Counted from the stretch's first letter, positions 1 to 8,348 are shown. The stretch: DNA of 64,000 nucleotides from JAGWBJ01 sp964291465 (GCA_964291465.2 OZ219938.1:62001-126000), one strand, 5' to 3'. Program-made: numbers and translations. The notes: a model not told the origin generated them from the sequence alone.

Positions 1-809
1 ACCGCAGCCAAGACCGGGGCGACCACTGGGAGCGGATGGACATGCCCGAAGGGCGCATCGTGTGGTCCATCCGGTTCCATCCCGGTTACCCCGGCGCCAT
101 GTACCTGGGCACGGAGGGAAGCGAGGTCTACCGCAGCGACGACGCGGGCGAGTCCTGGCAGCTCCAGGGCAGCATCGACGTCAGCAACGCGTACCAGATG
201 TCCTTCGCCACCCGCATCCTGGGTCTGGCGATGGAGACGGAGAACCCCCAGCGCATGTACGCGGCCATGGAGGTGGGAGGCGCGGCCCGAAGCGATGACG
301 GCGGCCGGTCCTGGGAGGTGGTCAACGGCCAGTTCGGCGGGGACGTGGACCTGCTGGACATGCACGGCGTGGCGGTGGGCTCGGCCCAGTCTGACGCGGT
401 CTTCGTCTCCAACCGGGTGGGTGTATGGCGCAGCAGGGACCGGGGCGGGAGCTGGGAGAACCTGGCCCTGGAGCGGTTCTCACCCATAAGGTACTCCCGG
501 GGCGTTCAGGTGGCCCCCAACGATCCCAACGTTGTCTACGCCTGCGTCGGCAAGGACTTTGGCAGCGCCGAGGGCGGTATGCTCCGCAGCACGGACCTGG
601 GAGACACCTGGGAGCGGTTCGACCACGGCGTGGACGCCAGGAGCACGACCTTCGGCATCGGCGTCAACTCCCAGCGCCCGGAGCAGGTCTACTTCTGCAC
701 CCGGCAAGGCCAGGTGTTCGGCACCCACGACGGCGGCGGCTCCTGGAAGGAGCACCCGCTGCCCGAGGGTGCGTCCAACGTCATCAGCGTGGCGGTAGCG
801 TCCGTCTAA
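1..809 (+). CDS. BNR/Asp-box beta-propeller protein (5' end outside window)
   Basis: Only the C-terminal part is visible: the frame is open to the window edge and already carries a repeat (RSQDRGDHWERM) before the first ATG at 36. At least six Asp-box type repeats of the form S/R-x-D-x-G-x-x-W follow one another (YRSDDAGESWQ, ARSDDGGRSWE, WRSRDRGGSWE, LRSTDLGDTWE, FGTHDGGGSWK). Such blades build the propellers of sialidases, VPS10-like proteins and YCF48-type assembly factors. No catalytic sialidase Arg triad can be judged from this fragment, so the function is open; an extracytoplasmic binding or hydrolase role is usual for the fold. The stop is followed about 40 bases later by a hairpin that acts as a terminator on the opposite strand. 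Confidence 0.8.
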   Translation, partial: RSQDRGDHWERMDMPEGRIVWSIRFHPGYPGAMYLGTEGSEVYRSDDAGESWQLQGSIDVSNAYQMSFATRILGLAMETENPQRMYAAMEVGGAARSDDGGRSWEVVNGQFGGDVDLLDMHGVAVGSAQSDAVFVSNRVGVWRSRDRGGSWENLALERFSPIRYSRGVQVAPNDPNVVYACVGKDFGSAEGGMLRSTDLGDTWERFDHGVDARSTTFGIGVNSQRPEQVYFCTRQGQVFGTHDGGGSWKEHPLPEGASNVISVAVASV

Positions 810-842
810 ACCGGGGAACCGCCCCCGCCGGCAGCCACAAAA

Positions 843-872
843 CGAAAAGCCCGGCGAGGTAACCTCAGCCGG
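843..872 (-). terminator. intrinsic terminator, minus strand
   Basis: On the minus strand the arms CCGGC and GAGG pair with CCTC and GCCGG around a TTA loop with one bulged base (851-872). The transcript then runs into GCTTTTCGTTTT (850 downwards). On the plus strand no T-run follows, so the polarity is minus. No minus-strand protein gene ends just upstream, which is why the structured segment at 873-980 is proposed as the terminated transcript. Confidence 0.6.
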
Positions 873-985
873 ACATCGTTGAAAGTCCCGGTTGGGCCGG
901 GCCCATTTGGAGACCCTGGGTTTCCAGGTCACTCCCGCCATCGGGCGATGGTAGGCACTCGCCTGGGCCCGACCAACCGAACTAC
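873..985 (-). ncRNA. candidate structured RNA upstream of the terminator
   Basis: This non-coding stretch can fold into a branched structure. GGTTGG (890-895) and GGGCCC (899-904) pair with CCAACC (973-978) and GGGCCC (965-970), forming a long outer stem with a small internal loop. It encloses two local hairpins, 912-930 (GACC-TGG with CCAGGTC) and 938-951 (CCATCG with CGATGG). On the minus strand it is followed directly by a Rho-independent-like terminator. It does not match B12, TPP, SAM, 6S, SRP or RNase P signatures that I can recall. The 5' end is not defined; an AT-rich stretch near 1000-1010 could hold a promoter. Confidence 0.4.
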
Positions 986-1243
986 TCTATGGGGACTGAT
1001 TAATTTTCAGGTCCAGACAGGTGCCTACCACCGCCCCCTACTACTTAAATAATCACTCATCTATCACCTCCCGGCACGGGTCGCGTAAGCGCCTTAGCCT
1101 TCTTAGAGTACCGCGCAAGCAGCCTGGTTCGGATTCTAAGACCACAACTCCGGCGTTGTCAAGGCCTACCCGTCCCGGAATCCGGGGGCGGGCGATTCCC
1201 AGGCCGGAGGTGGCGGCCGCGTTCCAGGCCATCGGGCTGCCGA
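986..1243. other. non-coding interval
   Basis: No supported gene. It is less GC-rich than its surroundings near 1000-1075 and lies between the candidate RNA and the 3' end of the MBL hydrolase. Nothing else recognisable was seen. Confidence 0.5.
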
Positions 1244-2104
1244 CTACAGCTCCAGGGGCATCAGCTCCCTGGCGAAGATGAGCTCCCCGTCGAACACGGC
1301 CCGCACGTCGCCGATGCCCTTCTCCATCGGGCCCGGCGATGAGAGGTGGGGGCCTATGTGCACCAGCACCAGCCGCTTCACCCCGGCGTCCCGGGCCATC
1401 TCCGCCGCGCCCACCGTCCCGCACTGGCCCGTGGACTCTCCGTCGGCGACCATCACCTCCTGGTTGTCCCAGCACATGCACAGCATCATGTCCGCGCCCC
1501 GGGCGAGGTCCACCACGCTCCGGCACGGCTGGGTGTCGCCGGTGATCACTATGCTGCCGTCGGGGGTGTCCAGCCGGTAGGCCAGAGAGTCCAGCCACGG
1601 CTGGACGTGCTCCGCCGGCGCCGCCGTCACCTGCCAGTCCCCGGCGCTGTGCACCGGGCCGGGGCCCACGTCCGTGGCCCGCACCGAAGGCGGCTTACGG
1701 GGAAGGCTGCCCCCGCGGTTGACGTGGATGCGCTGGCTCAGGGGGTGGTTGACCCGAGCCTTCCAGTCGTGGGCGAACACCCCGTCTTCGCCCAGAATGC
1801 CCTCGGTGATGCGCTCGGTGAGGGTCGGCCCGAACACCTGCAGCTCCTCCTCCCTGCCAACGCTCTGGTCCCAGCGGCACAGCAGGAAGCACGGGTAGTC
1901 CACGTCGTGGTCGAAGTGGTGATGGGTGAAGAAGAGGTAGTCCACCATGGTAGGGAACAGGCCGGCCTGCACCAGCTTGTGGGTGGCGGCCGGACCGCAG
2001 TCGAACATCAGGTACTGGCCGCCCACCTCGACGGCGTACGCCGAGCCGAACCGGGTGGGAGTCGGCGTTGGGGTCCCGGCTCCCAGTACGTGGAGCTTCA
2101 CCAT
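1244..2104 (-). CDS. MBL-fold metallo-hydrolase (RNase Z/arylsulfatase-like)
   Basis: A 286-residue metallo-beta-lactamase fold protein. The N-terminus has the RNase Z-type beginning (VKLHVLGAGTP), a strand ending in FDCGP at 34-38, and the metal motif THHHFDHD at 60-67. A TGDT segment supplies the bridging Asp in the middle, and VHIGPH near the C-terminus supplies a late His. The binuclear zinc site therefore looks complete. It lacks the exosite arm needed to call tRNA 3' processing, so a small-molecule hydrolase is more likely. It is preceded by a roughly 300-base leader with a strong hairpin. Confidence 0.85.
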   Translation of the reverse strand: MVKLHVLGAGTPTPTPTRFGSAYAVEVGGQYLMFDCGPAATHKLVQAGLFPTMVDYLFFTHHHFDHDVDYPCFLLCRWDQSVGREEELQVFGPTLTERITEGILGEDGVFAHDWKARVNHPLSQRIHVNRGGSLPRKPPSVRATDVGPGPVHSAGDWQVTAAPAEHVQPWLDSLAYRLDTPDGSIVITGDTQPCRSVVDLARGADMMLCMCWDNQEVMVADGESTGQCGTVGAAEMARDAGVKRLVLVHIGPHLSSPGPMEKGIGDVRAVFDGELIFARELMPLEL

Positions 2105-2407
2105 GACCAGTCACCTCCGGGCCCATGTCGTATCAATGGAACAACCAAGGAAACATCCGGTTCCGATCGTCGGGAGAGGGTCCCGGGCGCCCGATGGACG
2201 GGCCGAAGCACCCGTCGCAGGGAATAAGACGTAACGCGGCTGCTTTCGTGGGTTCCATCCGTGAAAGCAGCCGTTCCGGAACCTATATGGATCGTACTAT
2301 AACACCCAACCCCCCGTTCCAATGCCCGAAGGCCGTAAGCCAGGCGGGAAGGACAATTGCCGGCGCCTGGGGAGTACCCAAGGCCCGATGCGCCGGGCGG
2401 GGAGCGC
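2105..2407 (-). promoter_or_regulatory. structured leader of the MBL hydrolase
   Basis: This 303-base gap has no gene. It contains a perfect inverted repeat: CGGCTGCTTTC at 2237-2247 pairs with GAAAGCAGCCG at 2263-2273 around a 15-base loop, and is directly followed by the palindrome TTCCGGAA (2274-2281). A TATAGT-like -10 lies about 2300 on the minus strand with a poorly spaced TTGGAA upstream. The hairpin would then sit near the 5' end of a long leader for the MBL gene. It could equally serve as a distal terminator of the upstream DUF5679 gene, although no U-run follows. Confidence 0.35.
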
Positions 2408-2548
2408 CTAGGCCTTCCCGATTCTGAATACCTTGGTCTTGCAGACGGGGCAGCTTCCCTGGGTCGCCGGCCTACCGTTCTTCATGGTGATGGCCTGGGC
2501 GCCCTGGATCTCGACTTTCGCTCGACACTTCACGCAGTAGGCCTCCAT
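2408..2548 (-). CDS. DUF5679 zinc-ribbon-like small protein
   Basis: A 46-residue protein starting MEAYCVKCRAKVEI and ending CPVCKTKVFRIGKA. Two CxxC pairs (residues 5/8 and 33/36) form a probable zinc ribbon, and the TMKNGRPATQG linker is typical of the DUF5679 family found in Chloroflexota and other lineages. The start is chosen because GGGAGGTG lies just upstream of this ATG, although the frame stays open further 5'. The function of the family is unknown. The reverse orientation and close spacing put it downstream of the RidA gene. Confidence 0.85.
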   Translation of the reverse strand: MEAYCVKCRAKVEIQGAQAITMKNGRPATQGSCPVCKTKVFRIGKA

Positions 2549-2618
2549 GGGGACACCTCCCTCAAAAGAATGGCTATATTGTAGGTGGTGCAGGCGCGGA
2601 TTTCTACCCTCACGCCGG

Positions 2619-3083
2619 TCAATCGGTAACTTCCACCACACACTCGACTATTACGGCGCACCGGCGGGGCAGGGCCCCCATGCCCGGAGCCGACCGGCTA
2701 TGCCGGCCGCCCTCGCCGAAGACGGCCACGAAGAGGTCCGATGCCCCGTCCACCACCTCCGCCTGCCCGTCGAAGTCCGGCGCGCTGTTGACCATGCCCA
2801 CCACCTTGAGCACCCGGACGACCCGGTCCAGGTCTCCAAGCTCGGCCTTCATCCTGGCCAACAGGTTCAGGGCGCACCAACGGGCCGCCTCGTATCCCTG
2901 CTCGGTGGTCATGCCTTCGCCCAGCTTGCCGGTGATGGTGGAGCCGTCGGGAAGCTGGGGCCCCACCCCGGCCATCCACATCACGTTGCCGCTGCGGGTC
3001 GCGGGCAGGTAGTTGGCCACGGGCGGCGCCGGCGGGGGCAGCGTGTGCCCCAGCTCGGCCAGTCTCTCCTCAGCGGCGCTCAT
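2619..3083 (-). CDS. RidA/YjgF family protein
   Basis: A 154-residue member of the RidA (enamine/imine deaminase) family. The N-terminal ANYLPATRSGNVMWMAG and the central LLARMKAELGDLDRVVRV are typical. Near the C-terminus ALPRRCAVIVECVVEV carries the Arg and Glu that bind substrate carboxylate and water in active RidA proteins. It is longer at the N-terminus than classic 130-residue RidA and resembles the RidA subfamilies linked to catabolic clusters. It lies 33 bases downstream of the crotonase gene, so co-transcription is likely. Detoxification or processing of enamine intermediates from amino compounds is inferred. Confidence 0.85.
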   Translation of the reverse strand: MSAAEERLAELGHTLPPPAPPVANYLPATRSGNVMWMAGVGPQLPDGSTITGKLGEGMTTEQGYEAARWCALNLLARMKAELGDLDRVVRVLKVVGMVNSAPDFDGQAEVVDGASDLFVAVFGEGGRHSRSAPGMGALPRRCAVIVECVVEVTD

Positions 3084-3116
3084 TGCGGACCGGCCTCCTT
3101 CCGAATGCTGCTGCCC

Positions 3117-3938
3117 TCACAGACCCTCGAACCGGGCGTCGCGCCACTGCAGGGCGGCCCGAAGCCCCTTCTCCCGCCGGATGTCGTTGAACGCCGTCTG
3201 CTCCCGGGTCGTGCTGGTGTCGAAGTGGACCATCAGCTCCAGATTGTGCTGGATGGCCGACAGCAGGCCCATGCCCTCCAGGGCCCGGTTGACGGCCGCC
3301 TTGCTCATCTGGACGCCCACGGGCGAGATCAGGCTTATCTTCCGGGCCACCCTCTCACACTCGGCCATGAGCTCGTCGTGGGGCACCACCCTGCTCACCA
3401 GGCCAATGCGGGCCGCCTCGTGGGCGTCGACGGTATCTCCGGTCAGCAGCAGCTCCTTAGCCCGGGCCAGTCCCACGCTGAAGGGGGTGATAAGCAGGGG
3501 CGGGCCCACCCCCGCACGGATCTCCGGCTCCCCCATGACGGCCCGGTCCGAGGCGATCTTGATGTCACAGACCTGCACCAGCTCGCAGGCACCCGCCAGG
3601 GCGAACCCGTTGACGGCGGCGATCACCGGCGCCCTCAGGTTCCATACCTTCATGAACGTGTCGATGTGGCCCTTCAGGTGCTCCCGCCACAGGTCCGGGG
3701 CCGAGCCGTGAGGCTCGGGGTCGCCGGGCGAACGGTCGAGGTCGAACCCCGCGGAGAAGGCCCGTCCCGCGCCGGTCAGGACCACCACCCTCACCTCCCA
3801 GTCGGCGTCTATGGCGTCCAGGCACTCGCGGAGCTCCGACAGAAGCTGGGCATTGAGGGCGTTCATCTTCTCGGGGCGGTTGAGCGTAAGGTACGCCACC
3901 GACTCCCGCTTCTCGTAGACTATCGCCTCAAAGGCCAA
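3117..3938 (-). CDS. enoyl-CoA hydratase/isomerase (crotonase) family
   Basis: A 273-residue crotonase. The oxyanion-hole segment FSAGFD is at 61-66 and the second NH donor region is ALAGACEL at 113-120. Glu119 and Glu139 sit where the two catalytic acids of enoyl-CoA hydratases lie, so hydratase activity is possible. The usual GAGG that follows PEI-LG is replaced by GPPLLI, so substrate specificity cannot be assigned. It is flanked by RidA and an HpcH/HpaI aldolase in the same orientation, suggesting beta-oxidation-like processing of a carboxylated product. Confidence 0.88.
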   Translation of the reverse strand: MAFEAIVYEKRESVAYLTLNRPEKMNALNAQLLSELRECLDAIDADWEVRVVVLTGAGRAFSAGFDLDRSPGDPEPHGSAPDLWREHLKGHIDTFMKVWNLRAPVIAAVNGFALAGACELVQVCDIKIASDRAVMGEPEIRAGVGPPLLITPFSVGLARAKELLLTGDTVDAHEAARIGLVSRVVPHDELMAECERVARKISLISPVGVQMSKAAVNRALEGMGLLSAIQHNLELMVHFDTSTTREQTAFNDIRREKGLRAALQWRDARFEGL

Positions 3939-4012
3939 GCTCCCCCCTTACACCCCGCACCGCGGCCGGTCCGATCCTACCCGCGGTCCCGGCAACCAGG
4001 GACGGGTCCGGG

Positions 4013-4828
4013 TTACGAGACGGCAACGCCGCCCTCGGCCCGGCTCGCCGCCTGGCGGGCGCCCCTGACCACGGAGGTCATGGCGCCCTGGATCAGCCCC
4101 GTGTCCGGTATGCTGGCGAAGACGGTTACACCCTCCTCCAGCAGGGCCGGCATCCCCCCCAGGTCGCGGATGATGTCCCCCACCGGCACGTTGTGCCGGC
4201 GGCAGGCGTCCCCGAACTGGCGCCGGTAGCTCCTCAGGGTCTCCAGCGCCCCGGAGTCCAGGGTGCCCATCTCCTGCCGGATTCCAAGCTGCATCGACAG
4301 GTCTCCGGCCCCAAAGACGGCGCAGTCCACCCCGGGCACCGAGAGGATCTCGTCCAGGTGGTCGAAGGCATCCAGCTCCTCGATCAGCAGCATGACCAGA
4401 GACTCCTCGTTGACCCGGTCCGAGGCCACCGACTCCTCTCCGTAGCTGTAGCCCCGGGTGTAGCCGCAGATGCCCCGGGTCCCCACGGGTGGGTACTTGA
4501 CCCACGACACCGTCTGCTCCACCTCCGCCCGGCTCTTCACCCTCGGCACCATCACCCCCTTGGCGCCCAGCTCCAGGCAGCGGAGTATGATGGGATAGTC
4601 GTTGTGCGTCACGCGGACCACCGAGGTCATGCCCGCGGCGTCCGCCGCTCGGGTGATGTGCTCCAGCTCCGAGCCTATGGTGATGGAGCCGTGCTCGGTG
4701 CACAGGAACACCCAGTCGAACCCGGCGATGCCCGCCATCTCGGTGAGGGTCGCGGAGGGCATGAACTGCTGGAACCCCACCAGCACCCTGCCGCTGCGCA
4801 ACGCGTCCTTGAACTCCCTGGGCCTCAC
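4013..4828 (-). CDS. HpcH/HpaI aldolase family protein
   Basis: A 271-residue class II pyruvate aldolase. TEHG at 44-47, Arg72, the GVMVPRV loop at 91-97, Glu150/151 and the GAGDLS segment with Asp176 match the substrate-binding Arg and the divalent-metal Glu/Asp of HpaI (2,4-dihydroxyhept-2-enedioate aldolase) and related 2-keto-3-deoxy-sugar acid aldolases. The family splits 4-hydroxy-2-oxo acids to pyruvate or glyoxylate plus an aldehyde. The exact substrate is unknown. It sits between the crotonase and an MFS carrier on the same strand. Confidence 0.88.
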   Translation of the reverse strand: MRPREFKDALRSGRVLVGFQQFMPSATLTEMAGIAGFDWVFLCTEHGSITIGSELEHITRAADAAGMTSVVRVTHNDYPIILRCLELGAKGVMVPRVKSRAEVEQTVSWVKYPPVGTRGICGYTRGYSYGEESVASDRVNEESLVMLLIEELDAFDHLDEILSVPGVDCAVFGAGDLSMQLGIRQEMGTLDSGALETLRSYRRQFGDACRRHNVPVGDIIRDLGGMPALLEEGVTVFASIPDTGLIQGAMTSVVRGARQAASRAEGGVAVS

Positions 4829-4939
4829 GATACCCCCTCCTTCGCTCTCCGTCCGTCTGGCTCCCGCCCGTCTATCCGGGTCTGGACCGTACCAGCATGG
4901 TGCCTTGGGCCCGCATCGTACCCCGCGACACCCGGCGTG

Positions 4940-6208
4940 TCAACGCCGCGCCACGGTCCCCGAGTCCCCCTGCACAAGGGGACGGCCTCCCTTCTTGGCC
5001 AGGGCTCCCGGCAGCAGCGGAAGCAGGAAGACCGTGGCCACCACCGCCAGCCCGACCATCATCAGCCACCCGTTGTCGTAGGAGCCCGTCTCGTCCACGA
5101 TGTAGCCGAAGACGGGCGCCACGGCGAACCCGCCCAGGTTCGTGATGGTTATGGCGAACCCCATGGCCGTTCCCGTCAGGCCCGGCCCCGCCTGCTCGGC
5201 CACCAGGACCGCGAACAGCCCCGGGCTCGCCAGGCAGGTCGCGCCCATCAGGAACACGATCACCATCACCAGGCCCAGGGGCGTGTCCGGCGGCATCCAC
5301 ATCAGGACCAACATGGCCAGCCCCGACGTCACGCTGACCATGAGCAGCGTTACCACCCGCCCTCCCCGCATGACGTCGCTGGCCAGCCCCCAGGCTATCC
5401 GTCCGGCCGTGCCCCCGGCCATGGACACCCCCAGCAGGCCGCTGCTGGCCACCGCCGACATGCCCAGCTCGTCCCGCACGAAGAGGATCAGGTAGCTGGT
5501 GACCACCGGCTGGAAGCCCTGGAAGGCCGCCGCGAACAGGCAAGCGAACCAGATGCCCCGGTCTCGGACCACCAGGCCGATCCTGCCGCCCGACCGCGGC
5601 TCCGCCTCCCTGGAGTCCCCGGGAGCGGGCTTGTCCCTGTAGAAGGCGAAGAAGAACACGGTGGCGACGCCAACGACGGCGCCCGCGACGAGGAGGGACG
5701 TGCGCCAGTCGTAGGCCAGCGCCAGGGTGGTAAGGAGCAGGGCCACCACGATGCCGCTCAGGGGGATACTGGACTGCTCGATGCCCATGGCCAGACCCCG
5801 CGTCCGCGGCGGGACCCACTCGGAGATGGCCTTGGTCACGTTGGCGTAGGAGGGGCCGTTGGCCACCCCCACTACGACCCCCAACATCAGCCCCTGGGGA
5901 AGGGAGGTAATGCGGGAGAAGGCCATGGTCGAGGCGGCCACACCGATGCGGGTTATGGTCTGCAGGCGGCGCACGCCCATCACGTCGGCCATCCACCCGG
6001 CCAGCAGCCCCGGGACCGTGGCGCCCACCAGTATCATCGACATGATGAGGCCGAGCTCGGCCAGGCTGGTCCCCAGGTCCTCCTGGATGAACGGGAACAT
6101 CACTCCGATGCCCGTCAGGGAAAACTGGGCCGACATGGCGGTAACGGTGCAGACGCCCACGACCACCCAGGGATAGGGGACTCGTTTCAGTGCGCTCAGG
6201 CGCCTCAC
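4940..6208 (-). CDS. MFS transporter
   Basis: A 12-helix major facilitator protein of about 422 residues, with GWMADVMGVRRLQ in the loop after helix 2 and a central hydrophilic loop before the second half. I place the start at a GTG (6206-6208) rather than a farther in-frame start at 6322, for two reasons. A TGCTATAAT extended -10 (6284-6292) lies inside the longer frame. The short form also gives MRRLSALKRVPYPWVV, matching the N-terminus of the second MFS carrier in the window (16854 downwards), which also has about ten residues before VPYPW. Export or uptake of an organic anion is possible; the substrate is unknown. Confidence 0.85.
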   Translation of the reverse strand: MRRLSALKRVPYPWVVVGVCTVTAMSAQFSLTGIGVMFPFIQEDLGTSLAELGLIMSMILVGATVPGLLAGWMADVMGVRRLQTITRIGVAASTMAFSRITSLPQGLMLGVVVGVANGPSYANVTKAISEWVPPRTRGLAMGIEQSSIPLSGIVVALLLTTLALAYDWRTSLLVAGAVVGVATVFFFAFYRDKPAPGDSREAEPRSGGRIGLVVRDRGIWFACLFAAAFQGFQPVVTSYLILFVRDELGMSAVASSGLLGVSMAGGTAGRIAWGLASDVMRGGRVVTLLMVSVTSGLAMLVLMWMPPDTPLGLVMVIVFLMGATCLASPGLFAVLVAEQAGPGLTGTAMGFAITITNLGGFAVAPVFGYIVDETGSYDNGWLMMVGLAVVATVFLLPLLPGALAKKGGRPLVQGDSGTVARR

Positions 6209-6283
6209 GACGGCGTCGACCAACTCCCGCAGCCCGATCGTAGATGCGGCCCTCCTGCCGCTCCCGGCCCGGCTGGCCGTGCC

Positions 6284-6292
6284 ATTATAGCA
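6284..6292 (-). promoter_or_regulatory. extended -10 promoter of the MFS gene
   Basis: On the minus strand the sequence reads TGC-TATAAT (-10 hexamer 6284-6289). No recognisable -35 lies 17 bases upstream, as expected for an extended -10 promoter. Transcription would start near 6277 and give a leader of about 70 bases to the GTG start. Confidence 0.5.
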
Positions 6293-6369
6293 CCAGGGCT
6301 CCCCTACCCCGGCCTCGCCCATCCGTGCTAAGATTTGTCCGAATCGGCCCGCTGCGCGTCACCAGTGAG

Positions 6370-6437
6370 TGGGGACTCCTTGCCCGCCCCCAGCGCGGGG
6401 TGGTGGGGACTCCGTGCCCGCGCGCAGCGCGGGGTGG
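6370..6437 (+). repeat. two-copy 34-bp tandem repeat
   Basis: Two adjacent copies, period 34, beginning TGGGGACTCC and ending GCGCGGGGTG; they differ at a few positions. The repeat lies in the leader of the THI5/NMT1-like gene about 80 bases before its start codon. Confidence 0.7.
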
Positions 6438-6518
6438 GGGGCGGGCTCAACAACCTGGGTGGGGCTGGGCCCCCGCCGAAGGGGGCTTGCGAATCATCTC
6501 CAGGGAGGGAGGCCCGAC

Positions 6519-7451
6519 ATGAGCAGCGCCGCGCAGCAGAGACCCCTTAGGCTGATGGAGACCTTCCGGTCCCTCTTCTACACCCCCATCTACGTGGCCC
6601 TCTCCGGGGGGTTCCTGGAGAGAGAGGGTCTGGACGTCCAGTTCTCCACCTGTCCGGCGGGCTATCATGGCCTCAGCGCCATGAACGCGGACCTGGCGGA
6701 CATCGTCCAGGCCGGACCCATGCGCAGCATAATCGCCGCCGACTGGGGCGCCGAGGTGGTGCCGCCCCACTTCATCGAGATAAACAGCCGCGACGGGTTC
6801 TTCCTGGTGGGACGCAGGCCCGAGGGAGAGTTCGGCTGGAAGGACCTGGAGGGAGCGTCCATCCTACCCGTGGGCTTCTCTCCCATGCCCGTGGCTTCCC
6901 TGCGGTACGCCGTCGAGGGCCAGGGCGTCGACTGGGCGTCCATCCGCCAGACCCCGGGCCTCTCCATGGCCGAAGCCACCGCCAGGTTCGAGGCCGGCGA
7001 AGGGGACTACATACACCTGCCCCAGCCCGCGGTGGAGCGGCTCCTCGAAGAGGGCTCCGGGTATCTGGCGGCGGCGCTGGGGCCGGTGAACGGCCACATC
7101 TCCTACAGCTCCTTTGCCACCACCAACCGGTTCATCGCCTCCAACCCGGACGCGGTGCACGGCTTTACCAGGGGCTTCTACAACGCCCAGAGGTGGCTGG
7201 CAGAGAACGACGCGGCCACCGTGGGCGCGTCGGTATCGTCCTTCTTCCCCGAGATCGAACCCGAGGTGGTGGTCAAGGCCATCGCACGGTACAAGGCCCA
7301 GGACACCTGGGCCACGGACCCGCTGCTCAGGGAGGACGGCTACGAGGCGCTCCAAGACGTGCTCGTCGGCGCGGGCCTGGCCAAGGCCCGCCAACCGTAC
7401 CGCCACATCATCCGCACGGACTTCGCCCGGGAGGCCATGGGCCTGTCCTGA
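6519..7451 (+). CDS. NMT1/THI5-like (SsuA-type) substrate-binding protein
   Basis: A 310-residue periplasmic-binding-protein fold protein of the NMT1/THI5 group. The opening LRLMETFRSLFYTPIYVALSGGFL is the standard first strand and helix (here quoted as separate parts: ETFRSLFYTP, YVALSGGFLEREGLDV). The ATG at 6519 follows GGGAGGGAGG. There is no signal peptide or lipobox, unlike transported-solute receptors, and no permease or ATPase lies next to it. It may therefore be a cytoplasmic sensor or enzyme-like homologue rather than a classic ABC receptor. THI5 proper makes the thiamine pyrimidine from its own histidine; that activity is not claimed here. Confidence 0.75.
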   Translation: MSSAAQQRPLRLMETFRSLFYTPIYVALSGGFLEREGLDVQFSTCPAGYHGLSAMNADLADIVQAGPMRSIIAADWGAEVVPPHFIEINSRDGFFLVGRRPEGEFGWKDLEGASILPVGFSPMPVASLRYAVEGQGVDWASIRQTPGLSMAEATARFEAGEGDYIHLPQPAVERLLEEGSGYLAAALGPVNGHISYSSFATTNRFIASNPDAVHGFTRGFYNAQRWLAENDAATVGASVSSFFPEIEPEVVVKAIARYKAQDTWATDPLLREDGYEALQDVLVGAGLAKARQPYRHIIRTDFAREAMGLS

Positions 7452-7477
7452 AGACCAAGGGGCCTCCCGGCAGGGGC

Positions 7478-8266
7478 CTAGGGCTGTTCAGGGCATCCCG
7501 GGCCCCATGTGACCCCGAACTCGGCCCGCTCCACCAGGTGTCCGGAGAAGGTCTCGGCCGTCTGCTCCGCCAGCCACACGGCTGGCGCGGCGATCTCCTC
7601 GGCGGCGACCATGGGGATGTGCGCCGTGCCCGGCCAGTCGCCCCGGCGGTTCATCCACGTGTCCACCCGGCCCGGGCTCAGCGAGTTCACAGCGATGTTG
7701 TGCGGCCGCAGCTCCTCGGCCAGGCTTAGCAGCATCCGGTCCAGGGCCGCCTTGGACATGGAGTAGCCCACCCGGCCCTCCCGGTATCCCCGGGCCGAGC
7801 CCGACGTGATGCCGAAGACGGAGCCCGACCTCCGGGCTATCATGGTGGGCAGGGCGTACTTGAAGAGCAGCATCGGCGCCCGCACGTTGACCGCCAGGCA
7901 CCGGTCCAGCAGCTCCACGTCCAGGTCCACCACCGGCGACTCGCAGTCCACGCCGGCGTTGGACACCACCACGTCGATGCGCCCGAACCGCCGCAGCGTG
8001 ACGCCCACCAGCCCCGCGATGTCCTCGGCCCGGGTCACGTCGCACCGGACACCCAGCGCGGCCCCGCCCCCTTCGGCGATGGCCCGCGCGGTGTCGTGGA
8101 CCGTGCCAGAAGCGTAGCGGGGGTACTCCGAGCCGCCCGAGTCGTCCTCCTCGGTGCGGGCCGCCACCACCACGGCGGCCCCCTCGGCGGCCAGGCCCAT
8201 GCAGATGGCCCGCCCTATGCCCCGGCTGCCGCCCGTGACGATGGCTACCTTGCCCGCCAATCTCAT
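7478..8266 (-). CDS. SDR family NAD(P)-dependent oxidoreductase
   Basis: A 262-residue classical short-chain dehydrogenase. TGGSRGIG at 11-18 is the cofactor loop, NAG is at 103-105, the catalytic Ser is in ITSGS near 155, and the YxxxK pair is YSMSK at 168-172. All catalytic residues are present. An insertion at about 41-58 (EEDDSGGSEYPRYASG) after the second strand is unusual, and the acidic end of the second strand does not clearly indicate NAD or NADP. It is the last gene of the leftward operon that begins with hyuB and converges on the THI5/NMT1-like gene. Confidence 0.88.
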   Translation of the reverse strand: MRLAGKVAIVTGGSRGIGRAICMGLAAEGAAVVVAARTEEDDSGGSEYPRYASGTVHDTARAIAEGGGAALGVRCDVTRAEDIAGLVGVTLRRFGRIDVVVSNAGVDCESPVVDLDVELLDRCLAVNVRAPMLLFKYALPTMIARRSGSVFGITSGSARGYREGRVGYSMSKAALDRMLLSLAEELRPHNIAVNSLSPGRVDTWMNRRGDWPGTAHIPMVAAEEIAAPAVWLAEQTAETFSGHLVERAEFGVTWGPGCPEQP

Positions 8267-8348
8267 GCTTCCATCCCGACCTCTCCCCGGCTGTTGCCCC
8301 TCACGTACGAGGGCGGCGTCTCCTCCGCCCTCGGAGGGTGCCTACGCC

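Noticed and set aside
480..941. Long minus-strand frame antisense to the propeller gene
   Set aside because: It overlaps the BNR gene and the candidate RNA; its translation has no family features and follows codon shadow of the plus strand.
4193..6331. Very long plus-strand frame (712 codons) over the aldolase and MFS genes
   Set aside because: His/Pro/Arg/Gly-rich shadow of high-GC genes on the other strand; no domain resemblance.
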